A stretch of 64,000 nt of DNA from Pseudomonas viridiflava. Its GTDB lineage: Bacteria > Pseudomonadota > Gammaproteobacteria > Pseudomonadales > Pseudomonadaceae. Where the stretch lies: contig NZ_UWFN01000328.1 in assembly GCF_900602065.1 (NCBI RefSeq), forward strand, positions 62,001-126,000, written 5' to 3'. The notes below the pieces were generated by a model. It saw only the letters and a program-made list of their open reading frames with translations, made no database searches and was not told the DNA's origin. The position numbers and the translations under genes were made by a program. Within the stretch, counting starts at the first letter, position 1. Each line of letters starts with the position of its first letter. Shown piece by piece: positions 17,895-27,000 of this stretch.

Positions 17895-18107
17895 TCGCGA
17901 CATAACAGCGGTAATCGCCCCATTTTGGTGCCCTTATCGCGAAATATGGCTTTTTCACATGAGGATGAAAAAAAATAGAACCCCTGCGTTTGTGAGCAGT
18001 CAGTTTCTGTGAGCCCGCCAACTCTGTAGTCGGGCTTACTCACAGACCTCGGCGACAGGCCTCATCGACCGGCCACACCGAGTCCACAGGCTTAAAAGGA
18101 GATACAC

Positions 18108-18392
18108 ATGAAGCGCACAGCACTTACTGGATTGTTCCTCACCGCCGCCCTGTTGGGTTCCCCGGCTTTTGCCGCCGATGATCTTTGTGGTGCCAACTTG
18201 CAGGCCCTGAAGGATGCGCAGGTTTCGTCCGGTACTAACCTGGCCGCTGATACCAAAAAGGAAATTGCCGAAACCGAGGCTGCCGCACTGAAAGCGCAAA
18301 AAGCCGGTGACGACAAGACCTGTATCGAGCTGACCACAAAGCAGATCACTGAGCTGAAAAACACCGGCTCGGCCAGCGACAGCGCCAAGTAA
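18108..18392 (+). CDS. Small periplasmic protein, unknown function
   Basis: A 94-residue protein with a clear signal peptide (MKRTALTGLFLTAALLGSPAFA, cut after AFA). The mature part is short, helical and rich in Ala, Lys and Glu. It has two Cys (in LCGANL and KTCIEL) that could form a disulphide. A good AAGGAG ribosome site precedes the ATG. It is transcribed toward ssrA. I recognise the general pattern from pseudomonads but no function. Confidence 0.75.
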   Translation: MKRTALTGLFLTAALLGSPAFAADDLCGANLQALKDAQVSSGTNLAADTKKEIAETEAAALKAQKAGDDKTCIELTTKQITELKNTGSASDSAK

Positions 18393-18503
18393 TTCCCTGC
18401 CACGGCTAGCCGCAAGGCTGGCCGTAGGCGGGTTGCGTCAGAAGGTCGACGCGAGGAACTCATTGGAGTACACTCCGCGGCCTGACTGCGAAAGCAGTCA
18501 CCT

Positions 18504-18892
18504 GGGGCCGATTAGGATTCGACGCCGGTGATGAAACTTTAGGTGCATGCCGACTTGGTAACAGAAGTCGTAAATCCACTGTTGCAACTTTCTATAGTTG
18601 CCAATGACGATAACTACGGTGCTCAACTAGCTGCGTAAGCAGCCTAGCCCGCACTTCTGGTAGCTTCGGCTCCAGCAATCACTAGGGGATGTCTGTAAAC
18701 CCGAAGTGATTGTCATATAGAACAGAATCGCCGTGCAGTACGCTGTGGACGAATCGGCTAAAACTTACACAGCTCGCCCAAAGCACCCTGCCCGTCGGGT
18801 CGCTGAGGGTTAACTTAATAGACACGGCTAAGCATGTAGGACCGACAGCGGAGTACTGGCGGACGGGGGTTCAAATCCCCCCGGCTCCACCA
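18504..18892 (+). ncRNA. ssrA: Transfer-messenger RNA (tmRNA)
   Basis: The RNA starts GGGGCCGATTAGGATTCGAC and ends GGTTCAAATCCCCCCGGCTC-CACCA, forming the tRNA-like domain with T-arm and encoded CCA. The tag reading frame at 18600-18638 (GCC resume codon to TAA) encodes ANDDNYGAQLAA. Trans-translation adds this tag to proteins on stalled ribosomes, with SmpB from 10296. The 3' end is the likely integration site of the island that follows, because a P4-type integrase begins 183 bp downstream. The functional 3' end is intact. Confidence 0.97.
18872..18892 (+). other. Putative island attachment site (attL) in ssrA 3' end
   Basis: The T-arm and acceptor end of ssrA is a classic target of P4-type integrases, and such an integrase lies immediately downstream. 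I found no second copy of this sequence in the window, so the other end of the island must lie beyond 64,000. Exact core limits cannot be set from one end. Confidence 0.55.
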
Positions 18893-18903
18893 AATGATCA
18901 ATC

Positions 18904-18929
18904 AAAGACGTCCACGGACGTCTTTTTTT
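18904..18929 (+). terminator. ssrA terminator
   Basis: AAAGACGTCC and GGACGTCTTT form a 10-bp stem with a two-base loop, followed by a T run, 11 nt after the tmRNA end. Confidence 0.85.
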
Positions 18930-19004
18930 GTGCCTGCAATTCAATGAATACGGGGCTTTCAGCGCCATCAGCGTCCACGGACTTCCAAGAGCAGCCACGC
19001 TTTA

Positions 19005-19075
19005 TGGCATTCCAAATGGCATTCCAAGCCCAACAGTGCTAATTTTTGGAATGCCAACCCAATCCTGGAATGCCA
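19005..19075. promoter_or_regulatory. Four 10-bp repeats upstream of the integrase
   Basis: TGGCATTCCA occurs at 19005-19014 and 19017-19026. Its exact complement TGGAATGCCA occurs at 19047-19056 and 19066-19075, so the order is two forward then two inverted. The last copy touches the chosen integrase ATG and supplies the GGA of its ribosome site. The layout fits integrase arm-type binding sites or an autoregulatory operator. Confidence 0.7.
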
Positions 19076-20332
19076 ATGTGCGCACAAGCGGTTCGCCTCT
19101 CTGAACTCAAAATCAAATCCGCCAAGCCTGCTGAAAAGGACTACGTCCTGTTCGACGGTGGCGGACTTCAAATGCGAGTGAGAAGTAATGGCTCCAAGCT
19201 ATGGAACTTCAACTATCGACACCCCGTGACTAAGAAGCGGATCAACATGGGCCTTGGTACCTTCCCTGAAGTCTCGCTAGCGCAGGCACGAAAGGGCTCC
19301 ATTGCAGCGAGGGAAATACTTGCCCAAGGCATTGATCCCAAACAAAAACGAGATGCAGCGCTGCAAGCAAAGCAAGCTGAAACCGAGCACACATTCCTGA
19401 GTGTCGCGACGGAGTGGTTTGAACTGAAAAAGGATGCGGTCACACCAGCTTATGCCGAGGACATCTGGCGCTCGTTGACGCTGCATGTGTTTCCGGATTT
19501 AGCCACCACACAGATTTCAGCCATCAGCGCCCCACAAGTCATCAACCTTCTTCGACCACTCGAAACCAAAGGTAGCCTTGAAACCGTTAAACGGCTGTCA
19601 CAGCGACTCAACGAGATCATGACTTACGGGGTCAACTCAGGACTAATACACGCAAACCCACTCAGCGGGATTCGCTCCGTATTCAAGAAGCCGAAAAAGA
19701 AAAACATGGCGGCACTTGCTCCCGATGAGCTGAAAGAGCTCATGGTGGCAATTGCCAATGCCAGCATAAAAAGGACCACGCGCTGCCTGATCGAATGGCA
19801 GCTCAACACAATGACTCGCCCAGCCGAGGCTGCAACCACGTGCTGGGCCGACATTGACTTCGAGAAGCGTATCTGGACGATCCCTGCCGAGCGGATGAAG
19901 AAACGACGCATACATATCGTGCCGCTCACAGATCAAGCACTGGCATTGCTGGAGGCAATCAAACCCTACAGCGGAAACCGGGAGTACGTATTCCCCGCAG
20001 ACAGGGACCCTCGAACCCATTGCAATAGCCAGACCGCCAACATGGCGCTGAAGCGCATGGGCTTCGAAGGTCGGCTGGTAAGCCATGGCATGCGCTCAAT
20101 GGCTAGTACCATTCTCAACGAACATGGTTGGGAGCCGGAGTTAATAGAGGTCGCACTAGCTCACGTCGATAAGGATGAGGTACGCAACGCCTACAACCGA
20201 GCAGAGTACATCGAACGCAGACGCCCGATGATGGCCTGGTGGAGCGACCACATCCAGGAAGCTGCTACCGGCAACCTATCTGTGTCAGCCATCAGAGAAA
20301 ATAGAGATAAAAAAGTCGTTTCAATACGATGA
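19076..20332 (+). CDS. P4-type tyrosine integrase of the ssrA island
   Basis: A 418-residue site-specific recombinase expected to integrate and excise the island at ssrA. The N-terminal arm-binding domain (DUF4102 type) is visible in RLSELKIKSAKPAEKDYVL and GLGTFPEVSLAQAR. The catalytic domain has Arg in MTRPAEA (~245), the HGMR box (~336) and the nucleophilic Tyr in AEYIERR (~377). The start at 19076 is preferred over TTG 19046 and ATG 19070 because the arm domain starts right after it, but this is not certain. No inactivating change is seen. Confidence 0.92.
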   Translation: MCAQAVRLSELKIKSAKPAEKDYVLFDGGGLQMRVRSNGSKLWNFNYRHPVTKKRINMGLGTFPEVSLAQARKGSIAAREILAQGIDPKQKRDAALQAKQAETEHTFLSVATEWFELKKDAVTPAYAEDIWRSLTLHVFPDLATTQISAISAPQVINLLRPLETKGSLETVKRLSQRLNEIMTYGVNSGLIHANPLSGIRSVFKKPKKKNMAALAPDELKELMVAIANASIKRTTRCLIEWQLNTMTRPAEAATTCWADIDFEKRIWTIPAERMKKRRIHIVPLTDQALALLEAIKPYSGNREYVFPADRDPRTHCNSQTANMALKRMGFEGRLVSHGMRSMASTILNEHGWEPELIEVALAHVDKDEVRNAYNRAEYIERRRPMMAWWSDHIQEAATGNLSVSAIRENRDKKVVSIR

Positions 20333-20430
20333 CCCTCAGGGCGACTTGCGACCCAAAGCGGCCCTACGCACTGCGTTCGGTCTTTAGGTAGAATCCCAAC
20401 TTCTAACCAGTACGCGCCAGGTTCAGGGAA

Positions 20431-21616
20431 ATGCAGAACGCCTTGAGTGTGAAGATTAGCTTCAACAATGAACTGGCAGTTACCAGCATCCCGCTGACCG
20501 ATTGGGCTCCGCCGCTGGTCGAACACCTGGGACGCTACTTTGACGTCAGCGAGGGCATACTTCAGCTGGACTACGCCCACCTGTCTGCCGAGAACACCAG
20601 CGATACGTACAATTGGCTAGGGATGTGGCTAACCGGTTGTGAGAACTTTGCGTTCGAATTCAAACACGCTGCACGGCTGGGACCCATAGCACTGCCCCTC
20701 GCAATCCTCGGGCACGGATCCACCGGGAATCAAGGGTTCATCGTCCATCCTGGACGAGGATGCCTATGGGTCTGCCGAGGAGGCCTTCAGGAAGGACGTG
20801 CTTCAAGGCGACTCCCGGGCCTTGCGCGAAACCATCATGTCGGTGATCGCGCCCCGTGAGATATGGGTGAGTTGGTTGCTTGACGCCCATTCATCTGAAC
20901 GGTCTCGCTTTTTGGACGATCAGGAGATCATGGCGGCGCTGGTGGCCAGTACATCGAAGGATGATTGCATCGATAGCCTTCAACTAGTCGCGCCCAGTCA
21001 CGGTCAGAATAACTGGGCCTTCGAGCAGATGGTCGAGCATCATTGGCAGCATGTAAGCGACTACTTGGAGACCCATGTTGGGTATTCAGGCTCAGCAGTG
21101 CCTAAACTCGTCTTCTCGCTGTTTGCGAACTCGCCGACGGTGCAGACGTCCCGGTGGGCCTGTGAGCAGGTTCTTGAACGAGCCGATCCGACGGTCTTTC
21201 CTCATCTGATCCAACATTGCCGCACGATCGTGGCGGACGATGTGCGCAACCTGATCCTACGCTGGCACATCCGTTCGAAGACCGAGAAGAAAGACAATTT
21301 TAAGGAGTGCGTTGCCAAAGCCTGCTCGACGTTTGCTACGTTGTTGGCGGACACCATGCCCTCAGACCTCGCGCTTGCAGCGGTCTGGCACGATTTCGGG
21401 AACTCAGCGCAGTCCGGCCAGCAAAGCGTCGCTGCAGGCCTAAGAGAATTGCCTTCCGGGGCGTGGGACCGAGAGGCAGGTCAACTAGGCCCCGCTGCAC
21501 GCGAGGCTTGGCGGCAGGATCTTTTCGACCAGGCACCGGCTCACCGAAATGACACGTTTGCCAAAATCAAGGATGTGCTGACTCGGTTTACGACGCATGT
21601 CAGGCTCAGAATCTGA
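20431..21616 (+). pseudogene. Unrecognised island gene, apparently frameshifted
   Basis: An ATG frame starting at 20431 (MQNALSVKISFNNELAV) codes well to about 20,700 and then loses protein-like character, ending at 20859. A second frame, open before 20,762, continues with SILDEDAYGSAEEAFRKDV and runs to 21616. Joined near 20,690-20,760 they would make one protein of roughly 390 residues. I cannot assign a family. The first part has hydrophobic/aromatic patches (NWLGMWLTGCENFAFEF); the second is largely helical. A single-base change, real or from sequencing, is the simplest explanation. Its 3' end overlaps the next convergent gene by 11 bp. Confidence 0.6.
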
Positions 21617-22121
21617 TATCACCCAACAGCCGGATCAAGCCTCCGTTAAAGAGGAAGTCCTCGGTCCAGGCCACATTCATGGGCATGAAGTGGCCTTCAA
21701 GCCCCGGAAGATAGCGCTTGCGCGACCAGTTGTTGACGATATACCCCGGTGATCCATCGCCACCTACCGCCATGCCTCGCTCCAGGGTGAGCATTTCACC
21801 ACCCACCTCCTGAGCCGGTGAAGAAAGACGGCTGGAGGCATCCTGCGCAGCAGGTTTGCGAAAATCACGCAGGGCTGGCGCGAACCAGTCGATAAAGCGT
21901 TGCGGGAAGTCACTCTGCTCGATCCGATACCCGCCATCGGGCCGTGCATAGGCGCGAAGAATCGAAAGGCCGCCGTTATTGGCAAAGAACAGATAGTGCT
22001 CGCCAGGCGCTTGCGGATTCTCGATCTGATTCAGCAGGCGTACGCCAGCCGGCGGGCTCTGCGGATCATCAATCAGCGCCAGAGGCGGTTTGAGAGGGTA
22101 ACGTTCAGCTCTTTTCCACAT
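21606..22121 (-). CDS. Unknown protein, last gene of helicase-topoisomerase operon
   Basis: A 171-residue protein (MWKRAERYPLKPPLALIDDP) of no family I recognise. It contains EHYLFFANNGGLSILRAYAR and a C-terminal half rich in Gly, Trp and Phe, suggesting a compact mixed alpha/beta fold without membrane segments. It starts 3 nt after the stop of the upstream gene (22125), so it is cotranscribed and probably translationally coupled with the operon. It has no signal peptide. The role is inferred from position only: an accessory subunit of the same system. Confidence 0.75.
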   Translation of the reverse strand: MWKRAERYPLKPPLALIDDPQSPPAGVRLLNQIENPQAPGEHYLFFANNGGLSILRAYARPDGGYRIEQSDFPQRFIDWFAPALRDFRKPAAQDASSRLSSPAQEVGGEMLTLERGMAVGGDGSPGYIVNNWSRKRYLPGLEGHFMPMNVAWTEDFLFNGGLIRLLGDIRF

Positions 22122-22124
22122 GAC

Positions 22125-23285
22125 TCACCCCTGGACAACGTGAACCGCACCGGCGCGCAAATAGGCGTCGAGCTCGAGTTTCTTTTTGTCGAAGCTGAAC
22201 AATTCGACCACCCCGTACTGTTGCTGACTGCCTTCAATCAGATTCGCAGTCATGCCGTCTCCTCGAAAGTATTCGTTATTGCCCACTTGCATATGCATGC
22301 GCAGACGCTCCAGCAGAAGAATCCGGGTCTCGGGCTCCACGCTCCGGGTCACGAGAAACTCGTCGAATTGAATGTCGCTCAGGCGCCAGGCACCATTCCA
22401 GTGTGCTCTGGCCTCTGTGTACAAGGTCCGATATTGCTCCTGAAACTCCAGGGTCAGGATTTCATGAGTCAATTGCGGCGGATACAGGTCAGGCAATTCC
22501 TGATTGACGAACGCGCCGATTTTTTCAAAGGTTGCGCTCACACTGGTGGATTCGCAGACAGCCTGGGCCTTTTCCGAATCGATGACCAGCAGCATATATT
22601 CGCGGCCTTCGTCATATTCCAGCCCGAGCTTGTTGGCGATCAGTCTGTAATCGCTGTCAGCGTCCTCAATCTGGCCGAAGCTGGTGTTCCAGTATTTGAC
22701 GCCAACCCCGGACGCCCCTTCAAAGGCCATACCCATGAAGCCGCCTTTGCCGTTGTCGCCAAAATATTTGCGCTCCATAAAACGCACCTTGTAACGCGAC
22801 TGGGCGACCGTATCGGTGTGAGACAGTGCGCGAAGGTCCTCATCGCTGAACATCGGTTGATAACCCTTGTCGTCGATACGCTGCCGGGCATCCTTGATGC
22901 GGTCATGCACGCCCTCCACGGTCAGCGGTTCCTGATCGCGGCGGGCTTCCCATGGGCAATGTGCAATGAGGCAGCGATCCATTTGCTGCATCATCATGTG
23001 CAGTTTCTGCTCAGCGAGTCGGCCTGCCTCATCCCTGGCGTCATCTCTTGACCGTTGCTGACGCTCCAGTTCCCGGCTTTTCTGCGCCAACAACCCCAGA
23101 TAACGAATCCGCAAAGCCTCGGGCAACTGATCCCAGCCGACCAGGGCGATGAGTGTCAGAATGCCTTCGAGGTTTTCCACATTCAGGGTTTGCTCGATCT
23201 CCACAATCAAGGCTTCGATGCGCTCCAGATCACGCTTGAACCGGTCGCTGCCATCGGTACGCGGATAGCTGATGACACCGCTCAA
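22125..23285 (-). CDS. Protein with topoisomerase IA active-site motif at its N-terminus
   Basis: A 386-residue protein beginning MSGVISYPRTDGSDRF. The stretch GVISYPRTDG matches the type IA topoisomerase active-site motif, whose Tyr (here residue 7) forms the covalent DNA link. In ordinary topoisomerases it lies more than 300 residues into the chain. The rest of the protein does not look like topoisomerase and includes a coiled-coil part (about 60-100). The start is TTG at 23283-23285. It is supported by a perfect GGAGGTGA ribosome site and an in-frame stop 6 nt upstream of the TTG. It overlaps the preceding gene (TTGA overlap). I infer that it completes the topoisomerase split across this operon. 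Confidence 0.8.
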   Translation of the reverse strand: MSGVISYPRTDGSDRFKRDLERIEALIVEIEQTLNVENLEGILTLIALVGWDQLPEALRIRYLGLLAQKSRELERQQRSRDDARDEAGRLAEQKLHMMMQQMDRCLIAHCPWEARRDQEPLTVEGVHDRIKDARQRIDDKGYQPMFSDEDLRALSHTDTVAQSRYKVRFMERKYFGDNGKGGFMGMAFEGASGVGVKYWNTSFGQIEDADSDYRLIANKLGLEYDEGREYMLLVIDSEKAQAVCESTSVSATFEKIGAFVNQELPDLYPPQLTHEILTLEFQEQYRTLYTEARAHWNGAWRLSDIQFDEFLVTRSVEPETRILLLERLRMHMQVGNNEYFRGDGMTANLIEGSQQQYGVVELFSFDKKKLELDAYLRAGAVHVVQG

Positions 23286-24076
23286 GACTCACCTCCGGCA
23301 CGGTGCCTGATCAAGCCTTGCAGTAGCGCTTGAGGTGCTTCGTCGAGCGGGCGGTAAAGCGACTCGATATCGTCCCAGACGCCCACGGCCAGCGAGGCGG
23401 CATTCGTGCGCTGGAGCAGATCGGGCAGCAGCTCGGCCAATGCGGCATCGACGCTGATCGCATCACGCTCAAGCTGTTGCTGGAGCAAGGCCAGGCGCGT
23501 CGAGAAGCCTTTGCTCGCCATGGCCGGATAACGCTGCTGCATGCTTTGCAAGGTCTGATAGGCCCCTGCGGTCAGACGCACCTCATCGCCCTCGATGATC
23601 AGCATGCCGCCCTCCTCCATGGCTTCAAGGGTTGCACCCAGCGTCGAAGGCCGACCGATCCGCAACTGGTCAAGACTGTCCATCATCTGCCCAAACGCCG
23701 GATGCCCCGGTTCAGGCAGACGAAAATCAAGCTCGAAATCCGACTCTTTCAGCGCACTCAGCACGGCCTCATAGTCGCCAGGTTGCAGATAGTGCGAGCC
23801 TTCATGGGGCAATTCATCGAGCCAGCCCTGCTGTTCCACTACCTGCATGTCGAACTCTGCCCATACCGGCAGGCTAAAGTGCTTCAAATGCATACTGGCT
23901 TTCTGCAATCGGGCATCCTCATGCTCTGCCGCACGACCGATCCGAGCAATAAGCTTCAATAAGCTGGCGGCATCGCCTCGCTGTCCAACCGGGCAACTGT
24001 CCAGCCGCTGCTGGTAGAGACCGATCTGTTGTTGATCGATGGTCAGGCGAATATCGTCGTGCGCACTGTTTCCCAT
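23282..24076 (-). CDS. Protein with topoisomerase IA C-terminal core segment
   Basis: A 264-residue protein. Residues 124-170 (HPAFGQMMDSLDQLRIGRPS and following) match the type IA topoisomerase segment usually read as LVKxLExxGIGRPSTYA, which lies after the active-site Tyr in normal enzymes. RIGRPST is at 139-145, followed by LxAMEEGGML, the expected helix-turn. The N-terminal part (GLYQQRLDSCPVG, QQGWLDEL) is compatible with the domain preceding that motif. It has no Tyr active-site motif and no TOPRIM. Its ATG overlaps the stop of the helicase-TOPRIM gene by one base. It is inferred to act only with its neighbours. Confidence 0.8.
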   Translation of the reverse strand: MGNSAHDDIRLTIDQQQIGLYQQRLDSCPVGQRGDAASLLKLIARIGRAAEHEDARLQKASMHLKHFSLPVWAEFDMQVVEQQGWLDELPHEGSHYLQPGDYEAVLSALKESDFELDFRLPEPGHPAFGQMMDSLDQLRIGRPSTLGATLEAMEEGGMLIIEGDEVRLTAGAYQTLQSMQQRYPAMASKGFSTRLALLQQQLERDAISVDAALAELLPDLLQRTNAASLAVGVWDDIESLYRPLDEAPQALLQGLIRHRAGGES

Positions 24077-27000
24077 CAGAAGCTTCCTTCATAAAGTTTC
24101 TGCAGCAATTGCATGGTGATGCCGGGCTTTATCCCCAGGGTCATTTGCGCAAGCTTGAGCACATCAGAGGTGGAACCACTTGGCGCAGAACGAGTGATCA
24201 CCGTGCACGACGGTTCAGCCATGCTCCAGCGGGTTGAATTTCCTGCCGTCGAGTTGCTTTCAGCGCTTCGCATCTTCTTCAGCAGCTTGTCTTTGAAAGA
24301 GGCCAGGCTTTCGCTCGAGTCGCCTGCAATGCGGCCCTGGAACTGCTTGCCGGCAACCGTCAGATGAGCGCCAAGGTGCTCAGCCTCCATGGCTTGATGA
24401 CGTCGTTTGACCGAGTCGGACAGCACGTCAAGAATGCCCATGCGGACACGCCCCAAGGCCGCGCTGGACAACGACTCTCCTCCTGGCACCAGCAACTGCG
24501 AGTTCAGCAACGACTCAAGTTCAGGCGGCACGGCATGAGGCTGCAGCGAATCGGCCTGGCACTGGATGCGCACCAGAACATCCACCAGTTCACGAAACAG
24601 TTCGGCTCGCACTCTGGAAGTGTCGATGCCTGCACGCCGCTTGCGAAAGGACGCCCGCTCGGCCTCAATCTGCTCGACCACATCGGCCTTGAGCTCGTTT
24701 TTCAGCTGTTTGAGCAGCTTTTCATGAGCCTTGACCGCCTCTATCTGAAAGCCTTCTTCAATGGCTTCACGAGTAATTGCACTCAGGCGCACACGACTCA
24801 TCCTGGCTCGCACAAGAGGCTCGTTGCGAAACTGCATGCTCAGGTGCCAGGCAATGGTTTCCCCGACATAATCGTCATCCGTCGCCAGAATAATCTCTTC
24901 AAACAAAGGCGCTTGCTGGCGGATTCTTTCGACCAGAGCATGGGCATCGGGCTTGAGTTTATAGCGCAGCCTGAAACCGGAAGCGATCAGCTTCTGCAAG
25001 TCATAGCAGGAAGCCTCCACCTCCGTGATGCTTCCGCCAGTCACCCACACCTCATAGTCAGTGCCCAGGTACTCGGCCAGTGCTTTCTGCTTGCCACCGG
25101 CCTCGATAATCACCAGCCGTTTCGGGAACAACCGCTCACAACGGCGCATGCCATTACTGCCCTCGAAACTGGCATGCCCCAGGTAGTACCCCATGTAGCG
25201 AGCCGAGTTCTTGCGCAATTCCTGCAGATCGACCTGACCATGATCAGCATTGACGCCATAGGTGTGCTCGCAGATAAACGCGAGAAAGCAGTCCTGCGCA
25301 CGGGAAATGGCCACGTTAAGCAGATAGGGCTGATCCTGGAAGTAAGGCTGCCCCTGACTTTTTGAACCATGTACACCACTGAAAATCACGACTGGCTTTT
25401 CAGCGCCTTGCAGGGAATCGACAGTGCCGATGGTGACGCTCTCGATATCCGCGACAGTAAAGCCCGGCGGCTGCCCAATCTTGAGTGACACGTCCAGCAA
25501 TGCCTGACGCAAGACCCCTACCTGCGGCTTGAAAGGCGTGACCAAGGCAATCAACTCGGCTGCGCCACGCTGGGGCTTGTTCCTGGCCTCATCCTTCCGG
25601 CGGTAGAAATCGAAAATTTCCGACCAGCGATCAGCCAGAAAACCCGCAAGCAGACGGGCCTCATCCCTGCTTATCCGAGAGCCTTCAGACGACTCGTTGA
25701 TAAAGTCCGAATGCACCCAACTGAATGACGGCAACGGCCCACGCTCGATGGCATCGTGAGGCATGAACATCAGCTTGCTGTTGTAAACCATCTCGTTGCA
25801 GCACTGAATGATGTTGGTCTGGCAACGATAATGACCGCGCAACATCAAGCCTTGCCCTTGGTGGGAATAGCGCGAAGCCCGGCGAATCAGGGCCAGCATG
25901 CTGCCGTTGCGAGTCGTGATCCGGCGCTGGAGTGCATCGATGAACGCTTGGGGGCGATAGCCGAAGGCGTGATAGGCATGGGCCTCATCCACCATGCTGA
26001 TATCGGTGATGACCGGTTGCAATTGGTCGACATCGCCCACGACCAGTGCCTTGCGGGTCAGGCTCAGCAACGGCAGGGCCAGCCGCTGCTGGGCCTGGCC
26101 ACTTTCATCCATGATCAGGAGATCGGCCCTGGCCAGCAGAAAACGCTTGCCCGACTGAGCATTGCCTTCCAGCCCGAACAATTGCGGCAATTTGTGCAGC
26201 GTCGACACCAGGCAAGGTGTGAGCATGCATAAACGCCTCAAGCCTTTCTCGACATTTTTGGCCGTACGGGTGATCAACAGCTCTTCGGAGCACTCCTGCA
26301 AATAGCGACCTTCCCAGTAACGCGCCGCCATATGGAAGGCGTACGGACGCAAGGTCAGATCCAGCAGGCGGTCGATCAGCAACACTTTCGCATCACTGGC
26401 CAACTGCTCGAAAGCCGCATCGTCCAACTCATCGAGGTTCAGGGCCTGATCGGCAATCCGCTCGCGCAGTACTTGCCGTAGCAATGCGCTGCGTTTTTCA
26501 CGGGATACACCAAACAGCTCATGCAACTGGGCGGCAGTCATGAATGACTGATCACGCTCAAGCTCCCGGTTATCGGGATAACCCGGTACCAGATCGGCCA
26601 GCAACGCATGCAAGTCGGTCAGCTTGCGTGCTTGAGCCAGGGTGTTTTCCACTTTCAGGGTGGTGGTAGCGATATGCGCCCGGCAACGCTCGATCGCGTC
26701 CTCAAGCTGCAGGCCTGGCTGGCCAAAAAAGCGTTCGGCATGCCCCACGTACTCGTTGATATGAGCCTGCAAGCGCGTGATATCGGATGCAGGCTTGTCC
26801 TTTTTATTGCTCCATTCAAAGACTGTCAGGTCGTTAGGAGCGCTGAGCTTGCCGAGAACAAAGTTCTCAAGCTGCCCTTTGGCTTCAAGGTCTTTGTAAG
26901 CTTTGCCAGAAGGGAAATAGGTGCCATAGCTTTGCGGTGCCGAAAACCAGCGCTTGAAATACAGAAGGTGCGCAGGCGGATCGGATTCAGCGCGATACAG

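Noticed and set aside
23276..23296. Programmed frameshift joining the GRPST and YPRTD proteins into one chain
   Set aside because: No slippery sequence is seen, an in-frame stop lies 6 nt upstream of the TTG, and a perfect ribosome site is placed for an independent TTG start.
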